From the NCBI GenBank assembly GCA_002352545.1, contig DEIO01000022.1, positions 1 to 64,000 on the forward strand: a stretch of DNA of 64,000 nucleotides, read 5' to 3'. Numbering within the stretch: position 1 is the first letter of the stretch; each line of letters opens with the position of its first letter. This document shows positions 1 to 10,800 of the stretch, one piece after another. The notes beneath the pieces are model-generated. The model did not search any database. It saw nothing but the letters and a program-made list of their open reading frames with translations, and was not told the DNA's origin. The position numbers were made by a program, and so were the translations under genes. The DNA is from Patescibacteria group bacterium UBA2772 (lineage in GTDB: Bacteria; Patescibacteriota; Minisyncoccia; Moranbacterales; DUUL01).

Positions 1-2
1 AA

Positions 3-3000
3 GTAGATATCAATGCAACTAATGCACCAACTAATGGATATATCTTAAAATACGATTCAGCCTCAGGAGGATTTACATGGGCTGAAGAAACTGGAGGAAC
101 TGGAGGATCTAAATGGACAGATAATGGAACATTTACATACTTAACAGCTGAAACAGATGATCTATTAATTGGAGGATCTACTACAGAAACAGCATCTTTC
201 TTCTTTGATATTTCAGATTCTTCAATCTCATTTGAAGGTTCAACTGCTGATGTATATGAAACAACATTGAATATCACTGATCCAACTGTAGATAGAACGA
301 TAACAATTCCAGATGCTAGTGGAACAGTTGCATTAACTTCTGATATTCATGATGCAGTAACACTAACAGGTCAAAGCTACCTTTCACTTTCAAATCAACA
401 AATTACTGCAAATCAAATAAATTTAACTTCAAATGTTACAGGAATATTACCTGCGATGAATGGTGGAACTGGTATTAATACTTCATCTGCTTCTGGTGTT
501 GCTACTGTAACGGGAGGAAATTGGTCAGTCGATTCAGCTCTAGCAGTTGGTTATGGTGGTACAGGAGTTACATCTGAAATAGATTTTGAAAATAAAGTTG
601 AGGGTTATATTTTTGATAATGATAGTGAGTCAATCTTAGGTTCTTGGAATGTAGTAGACAACGTTGGTTTGAAATTTGGAACAACACTAGGTATTACTGC
701 AGAATATAATACTGCAAATTCAAGATTACAATTTACTGATGGTGTAAATACTCTAATGGGAATCTCAGACACTGGTACTGTTGGTAACTTGTTTGTAAGT
801 GGAGGAATCTCAACATTCAATACTACTGTGACTGATGGATATGGTGAATTCATGGGGCTTTGCTTGGGTGATGGAACTAATTGTATTACAGACTGGAGTT
901 CTGTTGGAGGAATTTCTGGTGCTAGTTCTGCTGGAAGAGTCGCTTATTGGGATGGAGCAAATTCACTAACAGGGGAAGATCAATTGGCACCATCTCGTGG
1001 TGGTACTGGGTTAGACACTGCTTCTTTAAGTGGTATCCCAACAATTTCTTCAGGAACATGGTCAACTTCTCCATATCTTGGTCTTGGTTTTGGTGGTACA
1101 GGAGGATCACTTTCCGATCCGAATGCTGATAGAATAATGGTTTGGGATGATAGTGCTGGAGCAACAACCTGGTTAGCACTTGATAATGGACTTTCGATTA
1201 ATTCAACACCAATATTGAGTCTCGATGTGACTACATCTGGTGTGACAACGACTACTCAATCTAATTCTGGTTTGGAAATTGGTTCAGATGGACTGAGACT
1301 TATGGGAGGATGTGCTCAAGATCAAATTCTTTCCTGGGATTTAGCTGGTCAACTTTGGAAGTGTGTTTCTAATACAGGTGGGTCAAGTGACTGGACTGAC
1401 AATGGAGTTATTGCATATCTAACTGATGTTACTAATGATTTTGCAATCGGTGGGAATTCTCTTTCCAATGCAATGTTTAGTATTGATGAGAGTACTGGAG
1501 TGTTTGGATTTGGTTTGGATAATAGTGCTAATCCTCGATTTGATTTTGCTGCAACAAATGGTGATACTGGAAGTTTCGGATTTAATGAAAATGATGCGTT
1601 TTATATTACAGGAGCTGATTTTGGAATTGATCAAATAGATCCAACTGCAGCCTTGGATTTACCAGTATCTACAACTTCAAGGTCTTCGCTTCGAGTGAGG
1701 ACAGGTATTGCTCCAACAACTGCGAATGAAGGAGATATCTATTCGGATGGAACAGACTTATTGTTTTATGATGGATCTTCGTGGATGGATTTGACTTCTC
1801 AAGGAACGACAACTTTCTTGGGATTAACTGATACTCCTAGTTCATATACAGCTGGTTCACTTCTATTCACTTCTGGGGTAGCGGTGACGCAGGATAACAC
1901 GAATTTATTTTGGGATGATGCAAATAAACGAGTAGGACTTGGGACAACAATTCCGAGTACTAATCTTCATATATATCAAGATTTGCCGACTGCTAATCAG
2001 AAATTGTTTCAAATTGGAACTAGCGATGAAGTTGAAAGATTTAGTGTAGACGAAGATGGTGATGTTAAGATAGGGGGTTTTGGCAATATATCTTCAGGTT
2101 CTAATAATATATATTTGAATAATGCAGGCGGTGGAATAACTTTAAATACCTCTAGTTATATTTCTAGCTCAAAAACAACGATTGGTTATTCATGGACAGA
2201 GCCTCCAACTGGTGGTTTGTTGGTAGCGGGGGATGTTGGTATCGGAAATATTTCACCAACTGAAAAATTAACAGTGGCCGGAAATATTGCAATGAATAGA
2301 GTAGATGCGCCTGGGATGCCAACTGCCTTGGTAAATGCAGTTGCTGGAAACTTGAACGGTGTATATCGATATCGAATTACATATATAACAACTGATGGAG
2401 AAACTGAGGCAAGTGTGGAATCAGCAGTGATAAATCCAGTTGACCAGCAAGCAAATGTGACTTTGCCAGTTTCTCCAGACTCATCAGTAACGGGGAGGAG
2501 AATTTATAGAACATTAGCAGGGGCAACTGCTCCTTATAATTCACAATTAGTTGCTACAGTTGCAAATAATGTTGATGTGAATTATGTAGACAATATTGCA
2601 GATGGTTCACTCGGAGCATTGCAACCAATTGTTAATTCAACTGGTGGTAGAGTTTTTGCAAATGCTGATCAAATTTTAGTTCTAGATTCACAATCTAGTA
2701 TTTTAGGCCTAGATGCAGGATTAAATAGCACAGGTCTTAGTCAAACACTGTTTGGTAAGAATGCAGGAAATGCTAACACTGGTGGTTTTGTGACAGCTAT
2801 CGGTGATATGGCTGGATATCAAAATGAGGGAGAGAATTTAGTTGTGATTGGTTATGGTGCTGGTCGTGAGAATTCTGGTGACGGAGCTACTTCTTTTGGA
2901 TATCAATCTGGATACTTGAATTCGGTAGATGGTTTAGTTTCAGTTGGATACAATGCGGGTTATCAAAATTCCGGTGCTAATAGCACAGTGGTCGGATCCT

Positions 3001-6000
3001 ATTCTGGTAATCAAAATTCCGGTGCTAATGTATCAGCACTTGGTTATCGAGCGGGTCGAGAAAATTCAGGAGATAATGGAATATTTATTGGTTATGAAGC
3101 TGGATATCAAAATACAACTGCAAATCAATTTATTTTAAAACAGTCAAATATAAATAGCACACCACTTATTCAAGGTGATTTTGCATCGGGACGTGTTGGA
3201 ATTGGAACAACTAGCCCTCAAGATACATTGGATGTATATGGAAATTTGAGGTTAAGCGTAGGATCCACCGAGACCGCAACAATTAAGAGTCAGCAAAATA
3301 CCATTGGTGGTGCGTATAGAAATTTAGATGTATTCGGTAATGATATAAATTTTAGAACTGCTACCTCAGAAGAAGGCACAAATTCACAAAGTAGATTAAT
3401 TATAAAGAGTACTTCTGGCAATGTGGGAATTGGGGATGAGTCTCCAAATTCACTCTTTACTGTTGGGGCAGGGGATGCTTTTCAAATTAATAATAGTGGA
3501 CAAATAACTTCTGGAACATGGATGGGGGATATAGTCGCTGCACAGTATGGTGGAACTGGAATTGATACTTCAAGTTCAACTGGTGTACCAACAATATCTG
3601 CCGGAACTTGGTCAGTAGCAACTTCTCTAGATGTTACAACTGGTGGAACTGGAACATCAACAGAATTTGCGCAGGGCTCAATTGTATTTGCTGGAGCTTC
3701 TGGAGTTTACACGCAGGATAATACAAATTTCTTCTATGATGATACAAATAATCGGCTTGGATTGGGGACTGCAACACCAGGGGCGATGCTTGATCTATTC
3801 GGTATTGGAAATGAAATGAGGCTTTCGTATGATTCGACTCACTATTCAACACTTTCAGCTGGAAGTAATGGTGAGCTAACGGTAGTGAGTACTGGTTCAA
3901 CAGATTCAGCATTGGTTGTCGGAGATGGATTGGAAATGGATTCACTTGTTCAATTTGATGGAAGTGCACAAGATTTCTATATAGGGCTTGATGATACAGA
4001 TGATGTGTTTAAAATTGGGAATGGTGGAGTTGTAGGGACTAGTACAGCACTTTCGATTACAGCTGCTGGAAATGTGGGAATTGGGGATGAGACACCAAGT
4101 TCGTTATTCACCGTTGGAGCTGCGGACGCTTTCCAGATTAATGCATCTGGGCAGATAATTTCTGGAGCATGGCAAGGAACAGCAATTGCCGCTGGATATG
4201 GTGGAACTGGAATTGATACTTCAAGTTCAACTGGTGTACCAACAATATCTGCCGGAACTTGGTCAGTAGCAACTTCTCTAGATGTTACAACTGGTGGAAC
4301 TGGAACATCAACAGAATTTGCGCAGGGCTCAATTGTATTTGCTGGAGCTTCTGGAGTTTACACGCAGGATAATACAAATTTCTTCTATGATGATACAAAT
4401 AATCGGCTTGGACTTGGAATTGCAACGCCAAGTTATGTATTGGATGTAGCCGGAGCTTCTGGAGTAGCTGATTTATTTAGAATTTCTTCAGATGGAATAG
4501 ACATTGTGACTGTTACAGATACGCAAACAACATTTAATAATCCTGTGAATTTTACAAACGTTGGCGATGTTTCAATGGCTCATGATTTAGTTATGACAAA
4601 TTCAACTGCTGCTCATGTTAAATTTGAAGGTCCTGGATATGTAATGACTGAGTCTGCTTGGCAAAATCTTGATCTAACATTATCCGCTGCGAATACTGGT
4701 AATGTTGTTGTGGATGATACTTTGCAAATGGTTGGAGATATCATTCCTGATGTAGATAATGCATATGATTTAGGCGCAAGTATTACAAGATTTAAAGATA
4801 TGTATTTGAGTGGAAATTTGAACTTAGGAATTGATGGAAATGCTGCATTATTGGCATATGATACTGCTAATAACTATTTAACAATTGATCCTGACGGTAA
4901 TTCAACTGCAGACTTTTTCTTTGCAGATGGAGGACAAATGGGAATCGGAACTTCTACAACAGATGCACTGTTGAATATTAGAGGTACAAGTGAGCAAATG
5001 AGACTCTCATATGATGCTTCAAACTATGCAGCACTTAATGTTGACTCGGCTGGAAATTTGCAACTACAAGTTTCATCTGGTACAACAAAATTAAATACTT
5101 CTGCAACTCAGAATTATTTACAGATATATGATTCAGTGGGAACAGATTACTTGCAACTAACACATAATGGAACAAATGCTCAAATTACAACTAATACTGG
5201 AGCTATCGAAATTGGTTCAAGTGGAGATTTTGTAATTGATACAGGTGTAAATGTTGGGATCGGTGGAGTGACAAGTTTTGGAACATCTGCTAACAATGTT
5301 TTGGCAATTGCTTCTTCTACAGCTCCAACAACGAGCATAACCGATGGAATACAACTGTTTGCTGTTGAGGAGTCTAGCTCTCATGAACTTAGAGTTCGTG
5401 ATGAAGCTGGTAACATAACAACACTTTCCCCACACAATTTCTCACTTATGCCAGAAGAGCAAGAGAGAGAGTCATTGGCTTGGTCATATTATTCTGAGAA
5501 GGGAAGCGTTGCAATTAATGTTGACATGACTAAAGCAATGAGATTATTGGAGCAGATTTCTGGACAAAAGCTTGTTTATAAAATGGATCTTTTGACAAAA
5601 GCTGAGATTGAAGATGTGCCGAAGCAAGATACATTAGTTTCGTTTAAAAAGCAGGGAGATTTAGATCTTGAAGGGTTGGAGCTTAAAACAATTAATGAAA
5701 TTGCAAATCTTGCAGAATTTGGTGAAAAGGTAAATGAAAATATTGCTATTGTTGGGGATCGATTTACAAGAATTGAAGAAATCGTTGCTAATCTTGGGAA
5801 TGGAAAAACAGGAAGTATGTTAGAAAGCGTTCTAACTAAATTAACTGAGAAAACAAATCTAATAGAAAGCAGATTATCAGTAGTTGAAAATTCATTGGGA
5901 GGATTTGCTTCAAAAGGAGAATTGCAGGAATTGACTATTGATGCCGGAGAAAGAACAGCTGATATTTCTAGTCAGGTTGAAGTGCAATTAAGAATGATAT

Positions 6001-7154
6001 CAGATCTTTCCAAGAAGGTTGCTTCAATTGATAATTCTACGTCAGGGGTTAAGGTTGAAACAATGTGGTACGAATTCAAACAAGGTAATGATAGTGAGTT
6101 ATCAACTGATCTTGGAGAATTAGAGGTTACTGATGAATCTGTTAGTGGAATGTATAACGGAGAGAGTGATGATAGAGAATTTGTGATTCAAAAAGAGGAA
6201 TGTGTCGACCTGAGTGATTATCAAGCAAATACAGGTGAGTTGGTATTTGATGTCTTTATGAGTGATGCAAATTTGATTGAAAATTTTGAAACTCAATTTG
6301 GAAATAGAGATAATTTGGCAAGATTTGAGTGGATAAAAACAGAACATCCATATTTCACAAGTGGTTGGAATGAAGTTAGGCTTTCACTTGAAGATAAGGT
6401 TTCAATAGAAAACATTGATTGGACAGATGTAGATTTATTTAGAATTTATTTAAGGTTTAGTAATGAGAACAGAGTTGAATTCAAGAATATTAGATTCGAG
6501 GCTAAAGAAATTGTGAACATAGCTAGTGTTGATTATGAAAATGGTATCTTGGATGAGAATCTTGATTTGTTATTAGATCAAGATCAAGCAGAAGCAATCA
6601 CTGTTATCGCAAGTACTGTTGACGATCTAGGCGCTAGATTTGAAAATGAAACGGATAATGCAAAACTTAGACTAACTGGTATTGAGACTGCAGTTGATAG
6701 TCTGAATGAGTTCGATGATTTAGTGGCGAGTCAAATTGCAGCTCATGAAAATAGGATTGTTGCCTTGGAAAATACAGTTGGCACAGGTGCTATGATTAAT
6801 AGTGAGAAGTTTGCAATTGATGAAAATGGAGATGTTAATTTCTCTGGAACTGTTTCTGCTGAAAAAATGGAAGCTGATGTGATGGTTGCTAGTGAATACA
6901 CAGTTACAAATGATAAAGAGGATGGTGAAAGCAAGAACACCGGATCTACAATCATCTATGAAGATCAAATTGAGGTATTTGTTGAAAATTCAAAAGTTAG
7001 AAATACATCAAGAATTATTGTGACACCAATTGGAAATAGTCCTATTGATTGGATTGTTTCAGATAAACGTGATGGCGAAGGATTCGTTATCCGTTTAGAA
7101 AAGGAAACTGAATTCGATGTAGCATTTGATTATTGGATTGTTCAAACTGAGTAG
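3..7154 (+). CDS. Giant tail-fibre/YadA-like surface adhesin, 5' end outside window
   Basis: The frame is open from the first complete codon at base 3, so the gene starts upstream of the window; a TTG at 267 is only an internal codon. At least 2383 residues are present. The first 2 kb encode short beta-strand repeats joined by G-G-T-G motifs. Eight repeats of the type VGIGTxxPxxxLDVxG, common in tail-fibre-like proteins, occur between about 1930 and 4970. A fibronectin-like domain lies at about 2311-2625 and a run of G-Y-x-A-G-x-x-N head repeats, YadA-like, at about 2740-3145. After about 5430 the style changes to coiled coil (5650-6070), a beta-sandwich possibly binding carbohydrate (6080-6520), another coiled coil and a C-terminal domain. 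The 203-residue membrane-protein gene follows after 27 bp. The likely role is surface attachment; this is inferred from architecture only. Confidence 0.85.
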   Translation, partial: VDINATNAPTNGYILKYDSASGGFTWAEETGGTGGSKWTDNGTFTYLTAETDDLLIGGSTTETASFFFDISDSSISFEGSTADVYETTLNITDPTVDRTITIPDASGTVALTSDIHDAVTLTGQSYLSLSNQQITANQINLTSNVTGILPAMNGGTGINTSSASGVATVTGGNWSVDSALAVGYGGTGVTSEIDFENKVEGYIFDNDSESILGSWNVVDNVGLKFGTTLGITAEYNTANSRLQFTDGVNTLMGISDTGTVGNLFVSGGISTFNTTVTDGYGEFMGLCLGDGTNCITDWSSVGGISGASSAGRVAYWDGANSLTGEDQLAPSRGGTGLDTASLSGIPTISSGTWSTSPYLGLGFGGTGGSLSDPNADRIMVWDDSAGATTWLALDNGLSINSTPILSLDVTTSGVTTTTQSNSGLEIGSDGLRLMGGCAQDQILSWDLAGQLWKCVSNTGGSSDWTDNGVIAYLTDVTNDFAIGGNSLSNAMFSIDESTGVFGFGLDNSANPRFDFAATNGDTGSFGFNENDAFYITGADFGIDQIDPTAALDLPVSTTSRSSLRVRTGIAPTTANEGDIYSDGTDLLFYDGSSWMDLTSQGTTTFLGLTDTPSSYTAGSLLFTSGVAVTQDNTNLFWDDANKRVGLGTTIPSTNLHIYQDLPTANQKLFQIGTSDEVERFSVDEDGDVKIGGFGNISSGSNNIYLNNAGGGITLNTSSYISSSKTTIGYSWTEPPTGGLLVAGDVGIGNISPTEKLTVAGNIAMNRVDAPGMPTALVNAVAGNLNGVYRYRITYITTDGETEASVESAVINPVDQQANVTLPVSPDSSVTGRRIYRTLAGATAPYNSQLVATVANNVDVNYVDNIADGSLGALQPIVNSTGGRVFANADQILVLDSQSSILGLDAGLNSTGLSQTLFGKNAGNANTGGFVTAIGDMAGYQNEGENLVVIGYGAGRENSGDGATSFGYQSGYLNSVDGLVSVGYNAGYQNSGANSTVVGSYSGNQNSGANVSALGYRAGRENSGDNGIFIGYEAGYQNTTANQFILKQSNINSTPLIQGDFASGRVGIGTTSPQDTLDVYGNLRLSVGSTETATIKSQQNTIGGAYRNLDVFGNDINFRTATSEEGTNSQSRLIIKSTSGNVGIGDESPNSLFTVGAGDAFQINNSGQITSGTWMGDIVAAQYGGTGIDTSSSTGVPTISAGTWSVATSLDVTTGGTGTSTEFAQGSIVFAGASGVYTQDNTNFFYDDTNNRLGLGTATPGAMLDLFGIGNEMRLSYDSTHYSTLSAGSNGELTVVSTGSTDSALVVGDGLEMDSLVQFDGSAQDFYIGLDDTDDVFKIGNGGVVGTSTALSITAAGNVGIGDETPSSLFTVGAADAFQINASGQIISGAWQGTAIAAGYGGTGIDTSSSTGVPTISAGTWSVATSLDVTTGGTGTSTEFAQGSIVFAGASGVYTQDNTNFFYDDTNNRLGLGIATPSYVLDVAGASGVADLFRISSDGIDIVTVTDTQTTFNNPVNFTNVGDVSMAHDLVMTNSTAAHVKFEGPGYVMTESAWQNLDLTLSAANTGNVVVDDTLQMVGDIIPDVDNAYDLGASITRFKDMYLSGNLNLGIDGNAALLAYDTANNYLTIDPDGNSTADFFFADGGQMGIGTSTTDALLNIRGTSEQMRLSYDASNYAALNVDSAGNLQLQVSSGTTKLNTSATQNYLQIYDSVGTDYLQLTHNGTNAQITTNTGAIEIGSSGDFVIDTGVNVGIGGVTSFGTSANNVLAIASSTAPTTSITDGIQLFAVEESSSHELRVRDEAGNITTLSPHNFSLMPEEQERESLAWSYYSEKGSVAINVDMTKAMRLLEQISGQKLVYKMDLLTKAEIEDVPKQDTLVSFKKQGDLDLEGLELKTINEIANLAEFGEKVNENIAIVGDRFTRIEEIVANLGNGKTGSMLESVLTKLTEKTNLIESRLSVVENSLGGFASKGELQELTIDAGERTADISSQVEVQLRMISDLSKKVASIDNSTSGVKVETMWYEFKQGNDSELSTDLGELEVTDESVSGMYNGESDDREFVIQKEECVDLSDYQANTGELVFDVFMSDANLIENFETQFGNRDNLARFEWIKTEHPYFTSGWNEVRLSLEDKVSIENIDWTDVDLFRIYLRFSNENRVEFKNIRFEAKEIVNIASVDYENGILDENLDLLLDQDQAEAITVIASTVDDLGARFENETDNAKLRLTGIETAVDSLNEFDDLVASQIAAHENRIVALENTVGTGAMINSEKFAIDENGDVNFSGTVSAEKMEADVMVASEYTVTNDKEDGESKNTGSTIIYEDQIEVFVENSKVRNTSRIIVTPIGNSPIDWIVSDKRDGEGFVIRLEKETEFDVAFDYWIVQTE
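3546..3761 (+). repeat. 216-bp perfect direct repeat, copy 1
   Basis: This stretch is identical base for base to 4197-4412, at an offset of 651 bp (217 codons), so the frame is kept. It lies inside the adhesin gene and encodes 72 residues that begin with Y-G-G-T-G-I-D-T. Flanking sequence on both sides is similar in protein but clearly diverged in DNA. Confidence 0.95.
4197..4412 (+). repeat. 216-bp perfect direct repeat, copy 2
   Basis: Second copy of the block at 3546-3761. Identity stops at 4413 (C against T at 3762). The upstream flank (4069-4196) is alignable with 3418-3545 but carries many silent and replacement changes, so the identical core is younger than the repeat unit that contains it. 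Confidence 0.95.
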
Positions 7155-7181
7155 TTCTAATTAATATATAAGTTAAAAAAG

Positions 7182-7793
7182 ATGGATAATAATTTAACAA
7201 CAGAAGAGATGGAGCAAGAGGCTGTTGAGGCGAAAAAAGTAATGCGCAAAAAGGTGAAGTATAGAATTGATTATAAAAAGCTAGGTTTTTTGTTTGGTGG
7301 ACTGATTTTGATTGTTGGGGTGGTTTGGTCTATCTTTCACTTTTGGGGTTCTGGAGGTGGTGAAGAGAAGGTCTATGATGTGGCTGTTCAGTTGAGGGAC
7401 CAGACAAATTCTGATCTCAATGAAGACGCAAGGAGTTCTGCTAAGAAAGGTGATGTAATTGTGTTGCGGGAAACAGGAAGAGAATGGTCAACAACTGAAA
7501 ATGCTAGTTATCTTATTATCAAAATGAAATTAAATGAGAAACAAGCTAGTAAGCTAACTCAACCTAAAACAAAAAAACTCTCCAAAGATGAAGGAAAGAA
7601 AAAAGGGTTGATTGATGACGAGATTTTAAAGAATATTGATGATGAGAATCTAGAACAAATTTTAAGAGAAGATGTTTTGTTCAGAGAATATAGGATTGAA
7701 ATTGAGAAAATGGATTTTGATGTAATGAAAGTTCGTGAAGCACAACCGTTTCCAGACAAGGAGTTTGATTGGGGGATTGTGGAGAAGAAGTAG
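7182..7793 (+). CDS. Single-pass membrane protein of unknown function
   Basis: I do not recognise a family for this 203-residue protein. The first 33 residues are charged (K/E-rich). One transmembrane helix follows at about residues 35-53 (LGFLFGGLILIVGVVWSIF), then a Gly-rich linker and a roughly 140-residue soluble domain. The positive residues before the helix suggest the N-terminus is inside and the domain outside. The domain has a lysine-rich middle and an acidic stretch near residue 150. The gene sits 27 bp after the adhesin and 34 bp before the beta-helix gene, so it is probably co-transcribed and may help display or anchor them; that role is inferred from position only. It ends in tandem TAG TAG stops. 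Confidence 0.75.
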   Translation: MDNNLTTEEMEQEAVEAKKVMRKKVKYRIDYKKLGFLFGGLILIVGVVWSIFHFWGSGGGEEKVYDVAVQLRDQTNSDLNEDARSSAKKGDVIVLRETGREWSTTENASYLIIKMKLNEKQASKLTQPKTKKLSKDEGKKKGLIDDEILKNIDDENLEQILREDVLFREYRIEIEKMDFDVMKVREAQPFPDKEFDWGIVEKK

Positions 7794-7827
7794 TAGAATT
7801 TCCAAATTATAAATTATAAATTTTACG

Positions 7828-10800
7828 GTGACTATATTCAAAAATTCAAAGTGTATCTTAATATTTTTCATCTACCTCCTAACTCTAATCCCAGTTAGGG
7901 GTGTTTTTGCTGCTACTTGTAATGATCAAGCCGATGGAAATTGGAATAGTGCTGCGACTTGGAGTTGCGGAATTGTGCCAGATGCGGATGATGATGTGAC
8001 AATTGATTCGCATGCGGTTACGATTACGGCGGATGCAGAGTCTCTTTCTACTAATATTTCTGGTGGAACTTTAGTTCAAAATGCTAGTATAATATTTACT
8101 GTGGGTTCGGGTGATTTTTTGCAAACTGGTGGAACCATGAATTTAAATGCTTCAGTTATGAAAGTCTTTGGTGATTTCACTCATTCAGCTGGGACCTTCA
8201 ATGCTGGAACTTCAATTATCTCCTTGGCTGGAAAAGATCAAATAATCGCAGGTTCTACAACTTTCTACAAGCTATACAAATTGGTCAACGACAACGATAC
8301 ATTAACAATTGGAAATGGAACAAATCTTACGATAGATACGGGCGGGATAATGAGACTCAAAGGTGGAGATGGAGTTAGTGATAAATTAGCACTTCGTTCT
8401 TCTTTAGATGGATCTTCCTATACAATTACAACCACAGGAGGAATTGCAATGGAAAATTTAGATATAAAAGACTTAGCTCTTTCGGTTACAAACTCAGCTT
8501 CCTCTTCGCTGGATTCAGGCGGAAATACAAATCTTGTTGTGACAAAAGAATTTATTTCAACAATAAAGTCCTCAGGTGGGGACTACACAACACTTTCTGC
8601 TTGGGAGGATGCAGTGGAGACCGACTTAACTGCTGTGACAACCAAAGTTTTTTCACATGGCGGAATCACTGGAACTATTGCCGATGGAGCGACAGTTACG
8701 GGCGCAACTTCAACAGCGACGGCCATTGTTTTGCATGCCACTGCCACTCAAATTCTAGTGCAATCAATTGCCACTAGCACATTTCAAAGTGGAGAACAAA
8801 TGCAAGTAGATGGGTCTAATTATGTGACACTTGGCGATGCAGGTTTTGGAGCGATCGCAACAGCAGAATGTTATAATGATTGGGCAGGTGGACTTTCTGA
8901 TCAAGTTATTATCGATGATTGGACTACAGATGCTGATAATTATGTGAAAATATATACACCTAAGAGCGAGAGGCATAATGGTGTGAAAAATTCTGGTTTT
9001 ACATTAATAGGATCAACAAATCCAATCATAGGCTCTTTTGAAAGTTATACTAAAATCAGAGGAATTGCAGTGAATGGTGACAATAGTGATAATGGCAGTG
9101 GCGTTACAGCTTCAGGAACTTATTCTGAAATTTCAAACTGCCTAGTCTATGACTTTGGTAGTAACCACTCTGGAGGATTGATTACTGGGGGGTATTCTAA
9201 AGTTTTTAATAATTTAGTCTTCAATGTTTTGGGAGATGATAGCGCGATGAGTATTGGTGCATCAGCACAGCCATCTTATGTTTATAGTAATACAGTGATT
9301 AATAGTCGGAACGGAATCTACGTCTCTGATCATTCTGGAAGTATTGGGAAAAACAATCTATCTACTGGGAATATTACAACAGATTATGCTGGTGATTTAT
9401 CTAAATCTAGTTGTGTTTCCTCGGATTCTACTGCTGGATATACAAATGGGAATTTATCAGAACAAAAAATTGATTTTGCTAGTAGACTTGAAGACGATTA
9501 CCATCTTTCAATTGATGATATAGCAGCTAATAATAGAGGTCTGGACCTTTCAGTAGACGCTGACTATCCGATTATAGGTGATATTGATGGTGACAGGAGA
9601 GTTTATGATGAGATATTGAATGAAAAATGGGATATTGGAGCTGATCAAAGTAGTATTGGTTTTGTTTCTAAGATCCGAGCGTCAGGAGGGGACTATTCAA
9701 CTCTTACATCTTGGGAAACTGCAAATCAAGTTGACTTAACAGCTGATGGTACTTTGGTATTTTCGCATATTGAAGGGTTGAAAGACGGGATAATTTCTGA
9801 TGGAATAACTGTAGTTGGAGAGACTTCTGGTGCAACTGCAACTGCAGTGCACGTTTCAGAGGGGCAAATTCTTTTGAGTAGTATTACACTTTCAGGTTCT
9901 GACGCAAATTTTGCATTTTTACCAGGAGAAAAAGTTTATATCTCAGGAGGAGTGACAACTAGTGATTATATTATTCTTTCTAATAATCCTCCATCAACAG
10001 CTTCTTCTGTTGCTGAATGTTATAATGATTGGCCGAGTGGACTAGCTGACGCACTTAGTATTGATGGTTGGACAACGGATCCACATAGATATCCAAAAGT
10101 ATACGCACCAGAAGGTCAGAGACACACAGGAAAGCCATTAGACGAAGGAAATTATACAGGGTTTGCTTTGATTGAGGATATGCATTGGACAAGCACAATC
10201 AGTGTTGTTGAAGGTGGAACTAGGATTTCAGGAATTTTAATAGACGAACTCAATTTTAGTAGTGTGGGTATCAATATTAGCAGTTCAGATTATTACTCTT
10301 ATAATAGTGAAAATATTGTTTTTACTACTGTTTCTTCTGGCGTTTCTACTGGTTTTAGAAGTACTAATAATGGAAAAGCTTTGCATTCAAACAACATCGC
10401 GCAGGGTTTGCAACATGGTTTTTACCTATCTAGTTGGAGAAAGTCATATGTTTACAATAACGTAGCTTTTGATTGCAACAGCGATGGTTTCCATAGGCAT
10501 GATGGAATGGACGCTCACTTGTTGAAAAATAATATTGCGGTTGAAAATGGAATTGATTTTCAGGGAACTTTCGACTCTGGTTCATCAAATAACATTTCCT
10601 CTGATCTTACTGTTCCTGGCTCAAATTCAATTAATAGCGCAACCTTAACAGACTTAGATTTCAAGGACACAACGAGTGGTACTGAGGATCTACATTTAGG
10701 ACCAGATTCTATTGCTAGAGGGGTTGCAACTGAAATCGAAGATTTTTCACTTGATATCGATGGGCAACCTAGAGATATTGACGCTAGCGGTTGGGATGTG

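Noticed and set aside
267..269. TTG as the true start of the first adhesin gene
   Set aside because: The same frame is open to base 3 and encodes the same style of repeat upstream, with no signal peptide at 267.
3..7154. Prophage tail-fibre gene
   Set aside because: The repeats resemble tail fibres, but no capsid, portal, terminase, lysis or integrase gene is present and the next genes are not phage-like.
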